Shown: in pieces, positions 36,522 to 50,692 of the stretch
How the letters are laid out: the number at the start of each line of letters is the position of its first letter
How positions within the stretch are numbered: the first letter of the stretch is position 1
Origin: Paragonimus skrjabini miyazakii
Lineage: Eukaryota; Platyhelminthes; Trematoda; Plagiorchiida; Troglotrematidae
Direction of reading: 5' to 3'
Length of the DNA stretch: 64,000 nt
NCBI GenBank assembly: GCA_014338405.1
Contig: JTDE01000304.1
Coordinates: 108,293-172,292 of the forward strand
The notes under the pieces: model-generated
What the model was told of the DNA's origin: nothing
The model's database searches: none
Seen by the model: only the letters and a program-made list of their open reading frames with translations
Made by a program: the position numbers and the translations under genes

Positions 36522-36639
36522 GTAAGTCATCGGTAAGTCGTGATCACATGTGTGGGCGATCCTGCCAACCCCGACGAACCATGTCTCATGGGCTAATGTT
36601 TTTCTTGTCTGAGTGCGTGTGTGTGTGTGTATAAGCATG

Positions 36640-36800
36640 TGACATTGGTTGCGATGGTGCAGGCAAACTATCAGTTGTTCGAATCCACTGCAGTGCACGT
36701 GGTGGTGACTCAGGAGTGATGTGAGGGCGTTATATTCTGGTCACATCCCCCAGGTAGCCGGCCTGGACGAATGACAAGTTTTTCTAAAGCGCTGGTCTAT
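36640..36800 (+). mobile_element. possible SINE with tRNA-like head
   Basis: TGGTTGCGATGGTGCAGG resembles an A box and TTGTTCGAATCCACTG a B box. They are followed by a non-coding body (ggtagccggcctggacgaat). The A-to-B distance is short and no second copy is in the window, so the call is weak. A (GT)n run precedes it. Confidence 0.3.
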
Positions 36801-39800
36801 AGCGTTTATGTTGTCAATAGCTTCAGAAGCATTGTAGAAACCAAGCATTTGCCAGATTACAAATACAGTGCAGGTAAACAGGGGAGTTGATATCAAATTA
36901 ATATCAGACTAATCAAAGTAGTTAATGCCGGAGAAAACAAAATCCTCCCTGAGTTTTGTTTAGACGCGTTACATGCATACATATACGTGCACTTATAATC
37001 ATACCTACACTATGTGTACACCGACTAAAATTGTCAGTTATTAGAGTGCCTTGGTCTCAGTACCCTACTGATGTGGCTAGGAAGCTGCCACCAATGTGAT
37101 AACCAACACCCTACTGTTAGCAAATGTAGATGACTTTATGTATGTTGCTGCTTAACAGTCCGTTGTCTTACACAGACTACCGGTTAAGACAGCATTGCAA
37201 AATTCTGACATCATTAGTACTGTCTGTTACTCGCCATAGTTTTAAGCCGTCGACATACAGCTGTATCAATATGTTGGTAATGACATATACTTCAAGAATA
37301 ATCGGGATGAACAGAGAGAACCTAGAACGGAACATTGCGGGACTCTACGGTTGGCATTAGTTTGGTCTGAGAACTGTCCGGTAAATATAACATTAAACCC
37401 ACGTCCGATTAGGTGAACTGTTGATCAACTGAGCACGCATTCGACCAGGCGGTAGTATTGAAACCTCCATTACAAATTTGCACTTCGGTAGATTTATCCA
37501 GACTACCGATACTTGCTTAGATTTTCATTCAGGGTTATAAATCCTTCGATAGAAGTTACTTCTTGACTAACAAAGAGGACAGAATATCTAGGTAGGGTGC
37601 TTTGTCCCCTCAAATAACTCTGTTTACTCATGACCATATGGATTAATACACGTAGTTTTATGTATTTGTGTCCCATCTAGTTGGATAGTGACGAACAAAA
37701 TCCCACACGTAGCACGTGTTCGTTGATTTCATTTATTCGGATTTTAACCGGGTACGAAACGCTTTGGTTGCATCACGGTTAGTACAAAGTATGTCCCTTA
37801 TGGAAACGTATACGTGCTGCCACCCTGTGACTCTGGTAAATTTGATGGGTTGACTTGGACAATGAAGCTGCCAACCACATAAATAAATATGCACGTATAA
37901 CATGCGGAGCATATTTGTTGCATGTGTGATAATGTTGGCAAAAGACTATTTATGCAAGCTGGAAGCTTATCTAAATCGAATCCTTTATTTTTCAGTTCCG
38001 TTAGACATCCGCTTCAGTTTTAACCTTCTAAGTCAGTCGGATATGGTTGCGCTACAATGCAAAAGCTTAATGGCAACATTCCTTCTGATTTTTAAGGCTC
38101 CTGAAATTGGAAATGGCGTAATACGATGTACTTGTGATTACAAATAAATGCGAGATTCTACTGGCTACTGACATATTGACAAGCAAAAGCAAGAGCTGTC
38201 AAAAATGTGTTTACACTTACACAGAACAACAATATTGGATTTATGGGTAAATGCTGTTACAGGACTGAATAATGAGCATAACGGAGCTGATGAAAGAACT
38301 TGACTTTTATCCAAAGCGATCCTATCAACAGAGTGGTTGCATACTCTTAAATGGAAGTCAACAATAAGGTCGAATAAAATGTTTCCAGTTCAACGTCGAG
38401 CCTGAAGATTTACGCGTTTACTCACATAGTCTGAGACTGTCTGCTTTTGGACAAAAACATGAAGGAGAACGGTTCAGTAAATGAGGAATCACGTGCGTTT
38501 CAGTTAACCTCGAAATTAGATGAGATAAATGGGGGAAAGTTTTGATGTTAGTGTTAAGAGTTTCAATGGTAGCAGCATGAGAATGTATATTAAATGAATA
38601 TGCAGCTATGCATACAGCAATAAAGTGAGTCAAGCAGAAACAATCATTGTCAGATTTTAGTTATATACTAATGAGGACCACTGATAATTAGTTGGGTTGT
38701 CACTTTAGAACATAACAGTTTCTCGGACACTTTGAACATTGTTGATTTTGGAAGAACTCCACAAAATCCGAATCTATACTCACATGGTCAAGAATATGGG
38801 AGAAGGCATGAAATATTGCAGAAATTGAAAACAATGAATGAGAACACTTCTAGTCTGGTGGCCGAATCAATATTTAATATTCGAATCTCCAAACTGTTCA
38901 ACTCACTGCGTCGAGTCTGAGAGAAGCATGAGATTTTAAATTTTGGATGACTGTCCACCATCCCCATAAATATTCGGTGTTTTTTCTAGTTCTATACAGC
39001 AACCTTCGGCAGTGATCCATTTGTGATAACTCCATTGCTATCGCCAGTTGGCTACAATTCCTTTGATTTGTCAAGTCACTTTATCCAAATGGTAGTAGAC
39101 AGGTGATCTTAAGGTTATTTGACCTTGACCAATAAGTTCTGCATTAAAAATCGGCAATCGTATGCTGACCACCTGACCAAGTCGACGTGCCTAAGCTGGC
39201 ATTGCACTGGGTGGCATTCAAACAATTTGCTTGTTAAGACGACCTACTATGATTCTACACAGATAACTAATAGTATAAGGATGGATGAGAATTAACTTTT
39301 CTAGAAGTTCTTATCTTATGACCTTCACAGGGTTACCGCAAGGGTGAAAAATGTGTTCTAGAAAACCATTATGTGTGAAAGAAGCGTTACTGACACATAT
39401 GGTATCTGATGGCCTTTGTGTGGGAAGTTCATTTTGGCACTCGCATGGACTAAAGTATTTGATTATACTTGTCTTCAGTTTGCGTTCTCAAAGAACGTTT
39501 CATAATGACAAATGTTTACAAACCGCTAAGGTTTCCGTTTACAAAACGTGTGACTTTTTTGTGACTAAGTACCAGTTACGGCACCTTGTAAAACAAATCG
39601 AAATCATTAGTACAAATGTATTCTCTCATTTCGATTTAAAACTTCCTGGTAGCAAACCAACAAATATTTGCGAAAACCACTTTGGAATCTTCACGCATAT
39701 TTCAGTTATGTCGTTGTTTGAGTTCGTCAGTTGTGTATATCTCCATCAGAGTGGTGATGTACCTCTGTATCCGCTTACAAACGACAACCGTGTTGACTCT

Positions 39801-42800
39801 GTTTCGTCGAACTCATTATAGATAACACCAAATTACCTTATGCAAGTACTTCATTTGGGAGTACCATCAGCGGGTTCTAACTAAGACGAAACCCGATTAT
39901 AGTGCTCTCCCTTGAGGAAGCCGACTGAAAAGTTTGAATAAAAGTGACAGCAGTGAACACACCTGGGCCACATTCGTGTTATATCAAGCAAATTCTTGTC
40001 TCCCTATCAATAGCAACTCAAATCCTTGCCCATGTGCATGCTGTAGGAAAGAGACATACATTTATGAATACCATACGATGAAAAGCCAATAATTCGTTAA
40101 TTTTCGACACATGAGCGAATAACCAGACGAAAGTCGTCTTAGCACGGTATTGTTCTATCTGAGAACTTACGTAGCGGTTGAGTCAAAATCAGTGAAATGG
40201 GGCTAGTGTATGGCCAAGGTGGATTCATTAGCTATAAAACACCAGATGACGAGATATTACCTAATCTATTTACGATTATTCCAGCTGGCTTGTACTGCCA
40301 GGTCACTTTCGATTATTTTCATGGCACTCGTTTTGTGTATTCGGTTCTCTCTAAGCGTGTTTACACAGCCTCTATTAGATCGTTGTACATTCATTTATTT
40401 GCACGTACTCGGTGTTATTACTCTCCTGTTATTCCTTATTTAGTTCGCTTTCTGCACAAGCTCAGTTTTCTCATTTTTGAATTAACCTCATAACTGAGTC
40501 AATAAGTATTGTTCACGATGGATTTTTACCGTGACCGATTTCCTTAACATGTTCTGAATTTCCACAGTTTTACTAGATATTTTGTGGCTCAGGAACACTT
40601 TCTTAAGTTCCCGGCATTTGCTGAAGAGGTGCGTGTATCAAGGAAGCTGAACATGTACACTGGCATTACTAGATAGATATCACCGAAGACAACAACAGGG
40701 TCAACACGGTGGGATTTCTTTCCCCTCTTAAACTGGATTTCAACAGTGAGGTTTATTTTCTCGCTAAGAAGGTTTTTCAGTCGTATGTCCCATTTGTCTC
40801 GTTGTATGATAGCATACTATCCGAATAACCGTGATCACGGATCAGAACCGTACGTTTGAGCCGTAGAGAAACAGCTGAAAACAATGCAAAACTTGCGCAC
40901 AAGGCTATAACACAACAACTAACTCTCACGAACAAATGAGATGGATCGCGTTTGCCACTGAGTCACCTTATGATGGAAGTTCTAAATAACGTTTACTACT
41001 GTTGGTGCACTACTTTGTGGGATTTTTTGTGAATGGTTCATGAGGAACACTGATCTAGTTTGTTTAATGGCAAACGAAACGTCCGATCGGAGTTCTTCGG
41101 CCCACTAAAGAGCTCTCGGAATAGATTATAATTTTTTCACCACCGAAGCAGTGAAAGTTCATATGCTATCTCACGATTAACAGATTCCCACTCACTAGCA
41201 CGCATAATCAATCCAGTGCTTCTAAAAAGTGAATAGTTGTTTAATAATTGTTGTTTTGTTAAAGCACGTTGCGAAGCAAACCATTCCAAATACCAGCACC
41301 ACACTGATTTGTTTTCTTTGCGTTTTATCATGGACTTATCTAATAACTTTGACAGTCGTGAGAAGCTCACGGTAAACTTGCCAAATTCTTAGTATACAGA
41401 AGAAGGTTAGCTCTTCGCGTTGTGCAAACACAGTAAAAATAGGTATAATCAGGAAAATGTGCGTTGGCCTTAGCAACATGTGCCGTGGCTCCATGCTTTG
41501 ATAATCAATGTAGCTATACGTGTCAACCTCAGTTGTTCTGTTAATGTGAATGCCGAGAATACTGTTACAACAATCTTTTTCAAAGTTTGTTTGTAAATGA
41601 TCAGGTCAACTGAGAGCTTTTTCGAGTTTATCTTGCAATACGTGTAATCGCAGAAGGTTTTGATGTGAAAAAAGAGCGATGTTATGCGATTCAGACATTT
41701 TAATTCCACCTGTTCACCGGATCTCATGTGATGATGTCTGATGTTTTATCCTACAGTAGCCAATAACTTTCGTCAAATTTTCGGGAAAAAATTGAGCTCG
41801 CGTGATTTTACAACATTGTTTTCCTCTGATACCCTTGTTATATATCAACAATCCCTCCTGCAACCCAATTACACTGCTTGCAATACCAATGTGAAATTTT
41901 CAGCGTTATGAATACGAGACTGCATGAACCTCTTCCACAAAGACGTTGAATGACGCGCAGCGATAAACCAACGATCCCAAATAATCAAAACAAGATTGGA
42001 TCACAGCGCCACAGTACTAATGAAGAAATTACTAGAGTGAATAATTAGAAAACTTTGACAGTTTCGACTGACAGATCACTTCCGGGAAACGAACTACAGT
42101 TTGGCGCCGATTAGGCTAAAGGTGATCTATAATCACGCAATATGGCGCTCATACCCAGTAGAGTCCTTGTGAGTAGTCAACAGATTAAAAAACAATGAGG
42201 ACGAGCAGGACTCCAAAAACGTGGTGCGCACACCACTCATTCAAAGTATGCTTGTCAGCAACTGGCTATTCGCCTAACTGTCGAGTTGACGGGATAAGAA
42301 AAACATAGATCAAGCCCAGTTAACTTTTTGAAACAGGGATGTAGAACATACAGGGATGAACACTAGGGAGGATAGGATTGGTTCGGATTTTCATATGATT
42401 GTACTTCAAAAGTCGATACGCTTGGCAGATATTTAACGCTTTACCTCCCAGGTTCTAAGCATATGGCATGAATTAATCTCCAACCCTCATTAGCCTCCAA
42501 GCATAAATTGAGCAAAATCTTGATCGGTCGTCAGTTTCTAACGCATTCATGGCGACGGCCGTTTTGATCCTCCGCATAACTCAACTCTGATTTGGCGAGT
42601 GACGTGGAATGCGCTACCCTTAATCGGCGCGGACATATGATTGGCGCATTATGGAATCACCAGGGCATTGAAACTGCAACTGAGCTTCAGCCGGATGTAC
42701 ATACAGGGGTCAACGTAAAATTAACCAGGAATCTTTGAACAACCATGTCGGACTAAGTAATATTTTCACAGTTTGTGTAAATCTCAAACAGCGACTTATT

Positions 42801-45800
42801 TGCTTGTTTGTAATTTGGTTAGATTTCACGATTTATATAAACCTTCAGGTGCCACGACGGTTATAAGATCATACGCATCCGTTTATAAATATTTGATAAA
42901 TATTTGATAGTCTCTCAGTTGCATCGACCCAAATGCGTCGTAAGCTTACATGCCAACGGGGCTACCTTGATAGTATCTTGCTAACACGCCATAATTTCAC
43001 AAAGATGGCGGCTAAATTAGAGGGGTTACATGCAGTATAGAATGAAGACTGACTTTCTTTATTGGTGCCACCGACCTAACAGGCGCATCGAATAAATATC
43101 CACTGCAACTCCTACTATGAGAATGATTGGAATTGTTAATTTACAACCTGTTTCACTAATACATTTCGGAATTAATGATTTTCATGACGTAGGTTAAAGA
43201 GTGAAGAATATCTGAAGGAAATGTATAAATTGCACGTCTAACTGAAGGTTTGATTAAATCGGAGCAATAAAGATAACCTTTATAAGACACCTATAAACTT
43301 CAGCCAGACCATATATGCTATTGTCCTCAAGTGCGGTTTACCACCTACACATTTCTACGGACTGTACTAAAGCCGATGTGTATAACCGTATCAGTTAATA
43401 AGTAATGTATAGTCTGTTATGGTTATCAACTCTGTGGTTGATTTTATACAGCGCCATGCATGTGTGCGGAGGATTATGATCAATTCTATCGACGGACACG
43501 GACGTAGAGCACTATCTAATTATACCGGCTTTAGGACTAATTGCTGTTTGTGTATACTGTCAGTTGCGATGAAGCATCTGTGAGATAATGTTTACTAACT
43601 TCTAAATGTAAGAACAGATGTTTTTTTATCATAAGGGCAACTCGGCATGCTACGTCTAACTCAACAATACGGCGTCAACAACTGAAGAAAACCCGGAGCC
43701 ATTACCAAATTAACATCAGTTGAATAGCAAGTGCGAGACGAGTTGAAGGCTATTTACTTTAATGGAATATTTGTTCTTCCACGTGTGCACTCGCTAGCTA
43801 TATAGAAAACACTAAGTAATCCATTTGGTTCTGATTTCATAAATAAATGTATTGGACAACTTGATGAAATACCTTCTGCTATGCCTGAAAAAGAATGGCA
43901 GTTGGACACCACAAATGAACAGTGTTACAAGTGATTTGATCAAAGAACGGATAAATTTACGAAAACACTCAGCTGGCCAATTATACCGAACGTATCACGC
44001 GTGGTCTTGCTTATACTTGCATTTTTGGAGAACAGATATTCAGTTATGGACAGATTATCTCGTCATTAATCCTTTCTCAGAGATATTGTACAGGGTACTT
44101 TAGGACGGAAAACTAAGGTCAACCAGTATGACTGAAAGCGTATCATCGATGCGACAGCTTGTCCGATGTTGTGCAACATAACCAGTAAAGAGCGCCATGT
44201 CGGCATCACGTATTTATCGACCATAGGCCATAGTGTCCGTGTTGCATCACCGTCTCCAATCCTACGGTTTATACACCGGTCATAAATACGTTTTGAAACG
44301 TTTTCGATGGGCATTATGTCTGTTTAAATGCACTGCAATGACGGTCACGTCGGAAATAACCGTGAGTACAATTCATAATGCTCATCGATAGTTGAATTGT
44401 TATTTTCATGAAACATTTATTTCATTTGTCTTGGGAATTCAACCTTTCCAAGTGATGGTGACTTGTGAAATTACCTTTAGCTCATGACCGTAGTAGTTAC
44501 CTTGCCTGTTCAACCATTTTTCATTCCATTTTGTCGATGGCTGATCAGAATTTGATGGATCGGTCATTGAACGTAAGGTGAGCGTACTCTCTAATACATA
44601 CAGCTTGAGTTTTTGAAAGAACAAGTCAATTTTTGACATCAGTTTGCAGGTAAACATGCACACCGGGCACAAGAGCTTGTGTACACAGGTGGTTCAACAT
44701 CTCTTGCGCGCATCACTGTATTGGTCCCATAGTGAGCGCTTGTTCTTGTGACCACTTTGATGGAGTTCCCCTTGTAGACATTGTCACACTGTACACACAT
44801 GTCATTATATCCGTGAAATCATAATCTTAGTTTGTACGCTCGTTCCTATCCGCGAAATTTGGAAATGAACTATGCTAGCCGTATACTGAAGCCACTTTTT
44901 GTTCCGAAACTTTGAACCTGGAACAACCAGTGTGTAGTTGCTAGATGCATGGAACAACATATGGTAATGGATTCATTTGACTTGCACTGGAGGATGGAGA
45001 AGCTACATCAGTGTGTCAACACGTCATTATCCATGAAACAGACCACTCGTCACTTTAGTTAGTATTAAACCTCAAGCTTCTCTTATCTAGCTTACAGGAT
45101 ATATTAGTAGACGTATACTGCAAGATACAAGCATTCTGTTCAATTCAACCAGCAGATTACGGTTAATCATATCTAGTCATATTTCTTCAGCATATGGTGA
45201 CAGATTGATGAACAGGCAAACATCGTATATATGTACTCATAGCAAAGTCAATGTCCCATAAATGAGAGCAGTAAACAGAACTTGGCTCTGAGTGAGATGT
45301 GGCAAGTCGGATCATCCATAGATAGGGTTGATCTCAACGGTACACTTATCTCACGTTGAAATGGGTCATCAGTTGAAATTTAAATTCCATGGATTGTTAG
45401 GATAAATCACTATTAGAGAGCAAGACAGACGAACGTTCTTACGAACTGAAGTATTGGTTGCTGATTTGAAGTTCTTTGGTCAGAATCACCGTCTGTTTAA
45501 CTACAGCATAAGAAACATCTAAATCCACCTAAATTCCTGACTATTGTGACAATGGTCTTCGCCCCTTGTTTTTTAGATAGACCGCATCTATCGAATCAGT
45601 AGGATGTTTTGAGGTGGTTGTGTTTTCTACACAACATTCGTTGCACTTATGGAACAATTCATTTGGACGCGTGCAGATGAGGTATTCCAGACAAAACGGA
45701 AAAGATGAACGTCCACAAAATGGGAAGAGACAGACTTCACCGTGTTGACTAATGGTTCACCACAAAAAACACGACTGAATTATGATACTCTTACGGTCAT

Positions 45801-46319
45801 CTACACTACTGTGACCACAATCTGACCCAACAGCCATGATTGTGCGATAATACTTCGCGTGAGCAGGACATCTAGTGTTCCCATAATATAGGCTATCGGA
45901 CAAACTGAGTATTGCTTGCATGCTTATGAGACCAGTGTGCACATCAGTCAACTCGCCTCCGCTCCTTATAAGCACGATTGTGAGGTTTCAGCTGACTGCC
46001 AAAACGAGCTCATTCTTTATCCAAGATCAGTATCAAGACTGAAATCTAAATCCATTCGTTTCGCCCACATCAAATCAACCAATAAATTCGACTCCAGATA
46101 AATGAAGTCGGGAGATTGCTTCCTGCACCAGGGAATATTAAATTTCCACTTTCAGAACCACCGAACGTTCAGTAACAAGTAACTAAACAATAGGACATAT
46201 TGTGGTTGCATTGAAACCCGAATTACAGTAGTTTGTGTTATATGATGTGTTAAATAAAAAATGGGAGTTTTAACATGGCATAAACAACCTTTTAATGAAA
46301 CAGAGAACATTAAATTCAG
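36801..46319. other. long stretch without convincing exons
   Basis: Frames near 38732-38920, 39351-39821 and 45916-46101 (plus) have some protein-like composition, but no matched acceptor/donor pair or family motif. A frame of the 39351-39821 length is expected about once by chance in this much sequence. If the Ig exon and the 46-51 kb exons are one gene, this is intron. Confidence 0.35.
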
Positions 46320-46488
46320 GATTAACCAAAGTTGAAGCTAGGCGAAGGATCGCTGAATGTTTATGTGCTCGGATGCGTGTTGTTAAAGGTGAGCTCAATG
46401 GCGAAATAAACTCGTTTGATGAAGAAGACCATGCAATCGAAACACCTAGCGTGGAGTGTAATAATGTTTACATTGCCGGTCATGATCG
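46320..46488 (+). CDS. probable internal exon of an unrecognised gene (exon a)
   Basis: The acceptor ATTCAG|GATTAACC enters in phase 1 and the donor GATCG|GTAAAC leaves in phase 2. The peptide is LTKVEARRRIAECLCARMRV, then VKGELNGEINSFDEEDH, ending CNNVYIAGHD. It has a charged helix-like start, three cysteines and an acidic loop. I do not recognise the domain. The phase-1 entry fits the phase-1 exits of the Ig exon and of the 36.4 kb candidate. The phase-2 exit fits the next exon. Confidence 0.4.
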
Positions 46489-47973
46489 GTAAACTACGCT
46501 TCCTGATTCTTGGTATGTAACGACCACGACTAAAGGGGCTAGAAATAGCAGTTATTTAATAAATATTGTAATCAAGTTGTTAACTTAAATACTAAATATC
46601 TGCTGTTCACATCTGTTCGAACCGGTGACACAAACCGCATACCGTTATGCCACATGTGTTATATCAACTGAACCATCAATCCAAGCTGTCGGCCTATTCA
46701 TGTTAATTTGGTCTCGATCGGTTGCGAATGATACTTTGGTGTATTGTGATAGAGTTTATGTCACTTGAGTGTGTTTGGTTTCTTCGTCTCCTCTAAGCAA
46801 GCTAAAGCCAGCATTTGCCATAAGTTGATTTCTGCCAAATCACATTACGCCGATCAACTTGACTTCTACATTTAACTTGATCGAATGTTGATACCTTTGG
46901 GAATGTGTATGAGTAATCGATTAGTTGCTTTATATATATATATGTGTGTGAGAAATACTCTGTATACTAACATGCTACATTTACTTTTAACCTGTTGGAT
47001 ACCAAGTTTGTTTACTAAACTTATGGCCAATTTACTAAAATGCCTCATGTCGATGCATTCTGCATCACTTTGTCGCAATTTGTTTATTTCATTAACGTCA
47101 TTGTTAAACTTGTTTTTGAAGTGTTTATCTGTCCTAATAGTTAACTGCCTTCTAGCCAATTTCGATAAAGACCTGATTCTTCATGAAAACATTTGTAAAT
47201 TTAGTGTATTGTAATAATACTGAATTTTCTTTCATGGACTCATGGAATAATAACCTGACATGTGATGACCTGAATATTTTAATATGTCCATATATCAGGC
47301 AAACGGGAAATGCTACATGATTACCATGATAAAATGCCAAATTACCTGTCACCCTGTCGCCGCACAAACCATTGCCTGTATCACTGTGACCTTATTCCAA
47401 GCTATGTCACTATCAGATTCTTTTATAACTAGCGTTTTTTGAATCAATTACCACGTAAGGAAATCTCATTGTTACCTCAATTTTATATATGTGATATGAT
47501 AAATCGTACGCCTACATCCGCATTCCTGGTAGTCTTCTGGATTGCTTCGAAAAACGGCTTACAATTATTCCCAAATGTGCTATCGTGGTTGAGAAAGAGC
47601 TCTGAGGTTCACTGATTCCCAAACAGTTTGAACACGAATGATCTACTCACTGTTACACACATGTCATTTCTTCACATGTCTACGATCAAGAGTCCGTCCA
47701 CAGGTAAATAGTATAAATCTAAATATATGTCATACAAATGCGACAGAAACATAAAGTTTAAGCAGCCAAGGTCATGATATGCAAGTCTGTTGCAGTCACA
47801 TTTAATGAGCGTAGATTACATGACTGAAGTTCCCTAGTGTTAGTCGTGCCTTAGTATCTTCAGGACAGTAGCCACCACCTTAACTGTCCGCGTGACCGGG
47901 ATATAGGAAAGCATCTTAGCAACTTTTACGTCGTTATCTAATTATCATTATTGGTAATCACTCATCGATTCAG

Positions 47974-48204
47974 TAAAACATGCATAAGTCGACCAGACAG
48001 CTTGAAAGTCAAAAAGCCATCATACAGACTCGTTAACTTAGGAAATGTAAAAAGGGAACTTATAAGGAAAGGGAAACTTTTAACGATTTCAGCTGCAAAC
48101 TTACATTTACCTAACCTACTGTGTAGAGTTAATGCAATTTTTCAGCTACTGTATCGTGCTGCAGAAACACTCAGATCAAAAGCAACTTGGGCACATATAT
48201 CCAA
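47974..48204 (+). CDS. probable internal exon of an unrecognised gene (exon b)
   Basis: The acceptor CGATTCAG|T follows a T-rich tract and the donor TCCAA|GTGAGT matches the consensus well. Both are phase 2. It encodes KTCISRPDSLKVKKPSYRLV, then LGNVKRELIRKGKLLTIS, ending in TWAHIS. It is basic, with two cysteines, and joins the exons on each side without a stop. Family unknown. It contains an internal AG after TTTTTC that could act as an alternative acceptor. Confidence 0.45.
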
Positions 48205-49339
48205 GTGAGTGTTCACCAGTATTTTTAAGAGCTGGATATCAGCGTTAACAATGAGATACTGCACAAAGCGATATGACATTTTAGTTCATTTTAGTTGGCT
48301 AAACCATCCATGTTCCATTTTGCTTTGTCTAATAAAGCACTAATTGTTTCAAAAGTCAGGATATAAATTTAAACGAAAGGACTTAAACATCATGTTCTTT
48401 CAAACAAATATGGCAGGCGATGATTTGAAATGAAGAAGTAAAATGGTTATAACTGGGCCACAACACAACATAGTAAGTAAGAACAGAATCTGTCACACTT
48501 CCTTACCAGCACGTCTGTTGAATTTGACGTCACACAGAAAACGTGGCACCACATTTATTCTCTGCTTGATTTTCATACAGTGAAACAATTCGTTAGCTGT
48601 TTTAGTAAAGTACTTATCTCACTGCCGCTTTAAATTGAGCCAGTGTGTCATGCAACAAATTAGTAGTGAAATCGAAACACGTTTTTTTCAATAGATCACA
48701 TCCAACTACATCTGAGCCTTATGAATTTATCCATGATAAATATTTGTCCTCGCTTTATATATTTGTTAATTCTTTCAAAAGTAGTGATAGTCTAGGAGCT
48801 GACAATGTTTTGTGTATTACATTTTAAAAAAACCTCCCATACAACTGATGGTAATATTAATTTCGACTAGCATAAAATGTAGGTTACTCCACGTACACAT
48901 TGGCTAACCTGATTTCCAAACCTTTTAATCACAAAGTCAATTGACCTTTGTATGACCTTGTCCGATTATTACACATAAATGCCAACGTCCTCGGATATAA
49001 TACCATCCAGTCAACCGAAGTTTTGATGCACTAATAAATGCGACCAGTAGGATTTGTGTACCTCACTTCAATGACGTCTCAATTTACATCAACTAAGTCT
49101 GGAAAAACTATCTCTGTTAATTGACCAGTTAGACATGCACGGCTCAAAACACGTTCTCCCATTTCATCTTTGCATGTATATTTATGTGTACTGTGACAAA
49201 TATATGACACTTGATTATACAAATAAATATATAGTTGTACTGAACTCGTTAGGAAGACTGACGTCTACTCAGGGACTAATCAGATGTTATTCAGTCTAGT
49301 TTTCACTTCCAGAAAAACGTGCTTAGTTATTTACTTTTT

Positions 49340-49530
49340 CACAATAAAACACGGTTGCCTCATGAACAGCGTGTCAGTGGTTTAAACCCCGACAGTGGCG
49401 ATGATATGCACTACTGACGAGCTCTAATGATAGCGAAACTCGAGTCTAGTGCCTATTTTTGAAAGGGGTCGACTGGAGTGTCTATGCGACAGCTGCGATC
49501 AACTGTGGGTGATGTTCAATCTATATGAAG
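49340..49530 (+). mobile_element. SINE family B, plus-strand copy
   Basis: It runs from acacggttgcctcatgaaca through the B-box-like GTGGTTTAAACCCC to the body (gcactactgacgagctctaa, gcgaaactcgagtctagtgc). It ends with tctatgcgacagctgcgatc and gggtgatgttca. It is sense to, and inside, the inferred intron between exons b and c. The extreme 5' head is diverged. Confidence 0.65.
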
Positions 49531-49915
49531 TTCTATTCCCATTGGCCAGCAACCATTACTTGGTATGTAAATGTAACCAGATATAGCGATATATACATTA
49601 AGGCTTCGTTTGGTTTCAGCCAACGTGAAAAGCTACACTCATTACATTGATTCCCCTAGTCACAAATGCGCGCTGCTATATGTGGCACAAGTCAACATTA
49701 ATATAGCAAATCACCAGTGGAGCGTCAATTTATGTGTATCTCTTATCCCGGTTCATAGTTTCGATGCGTTGAAGAAACAAATACTATACTGATAATATCA
49801 CCCGGTAGTAATTGCCTTTTGCTTGATACGTCCATATCTGGTTCACGTCATTCCTCATAAAAGAATGTTCCGTCCAACCTACCTATTGTGTTCACTTGTT
49901 TTGTGCATGCACAAG

Positions 49916-50253
49916 ATGTAGTTATATTAATCAATGCGCCGAGTGCCAAAAGCCGTGTGTGGTTGATGGATTACTACCAGAACGATTAAACCGAGTTGAG
50001 AGCAAAGGTGTATGTGTTGATTTTACTGATCAATCATTTGTCAATATCCGGATGTCTCATCCGCGACTGGGTGCGCGCCTGATTGACGGATTGCTGGTAT
50101 CTGTCCTAAATTGTGAACACAAACGCCCGGGCAAAATCCTCTATGTACGCACCTTGGTGTTGTTAGGTCGAAGCAATGAAAACAGTTTCACCGGCCATTT
50201 GCACAACGGGGCATTGGTCAAATTGTATCCTGGTGCCAGTTTGTTGGCTCAGG
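49916..50253 (+). CDS. probable exon of an unrecognised, possibly extracellular protein (exon c)
   Basis: The acceptor CACAAG|A, after TTCACTTGTTTTGTGC, enters in phase 2 and joins exon b in frame. The peptide opens with cysteine-rich CSYINQCAECQKPC and then runs VESKGVCVDFTDQSFVNIRM. It continues as beta-rich LGARLIDGLLVSVLNC and KILYVRTLVLLGRS, then NGALVKLYPGASLLAQ. Composition and GC are the most gene-like of the right half. I considered a netrin-like (NTR) module or an ADAMTS-type spacer but could not match the cysteine pattern. The donor CAGG|GTGAGG (phase 1) leads to exon d. If it is not used, the frame stops at 50286-50288. Confidence 0.5.
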
Positions 50254-50472
50254 GTGAGGCACATACACACACCAAGCGGATCGTTTGAAACGTAAACTAA
50301 AGGCATACCATTGACTTTGGAACCCCTGGGTTTGGGCTCTGTCCAGCTACTAGACGACTCTTAGTGACTAGAGATAAACCAGAATGTACTGAGCGTAGCG
50401 AAAGTATTTAAGGACGTAACTTTGCAGGGCTTGTGTAGAATCAAACTCTCTGCAGTTTGAAGGAACCAGTTT

Positions 50473-50478
50473 AATAAA
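50473..50478 (+). terminator. AATAAA polyadenylation-signal-like hexamer
   Basis: AATAAA lies 185 bases after the read-through stop of exon c. A second lies at 50620-50625. Either could serve a transcript that retains the intron after exon c. The hexamer is common in AT-rich DNA. Confidence 0.25.
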
Positions 50479-50620
50479 AAACGAATGCAAACTTTTTAAC
50501 AATTTACACATATCTACTTTTACTTAGATACTTGGTCTTCACTGAAAAATAAGTGGGGATGTGAATATTCTACAAACCTAGATTCATACAGTAGATGTAA
50601 AAAGGATGTAATGTGCCATA

Positions 50621-50640
50621 ATAAAAAGCGAGCTTTTTAT
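50621..50640. repeat. perfect 20-base palindromic hairpin
   Basis: ATAAAAAGC-ga-GCTTTTTAT has perfect nine-base arms around two bases. It overlaps the second AATAAA and lies about 50 bases upstream of exon d's acceptor. Confidence 0.7.
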
Positions 50641-50692
50641 GAGCTCACATATACCGAGTAATTTTCAATGTCCCTTCGATCCGCAATGACAG

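Noticed and set aside
36610..36632. (GT)n tract
   Set aside because: Short simple repeat, common in such genomes; only noted as the flank of a possible SINE.
39351..39821. 156-codon plus-strand frame
   Set aside because: Length is near the chance maximum for this window. No recognisable motif or paired splice sites.
44066..44314. 82-codon minus-strand frame, considered as a retroelement remnant
   Set aside because: No conserved integrase, RT or GIY-YIG motif could be placed.
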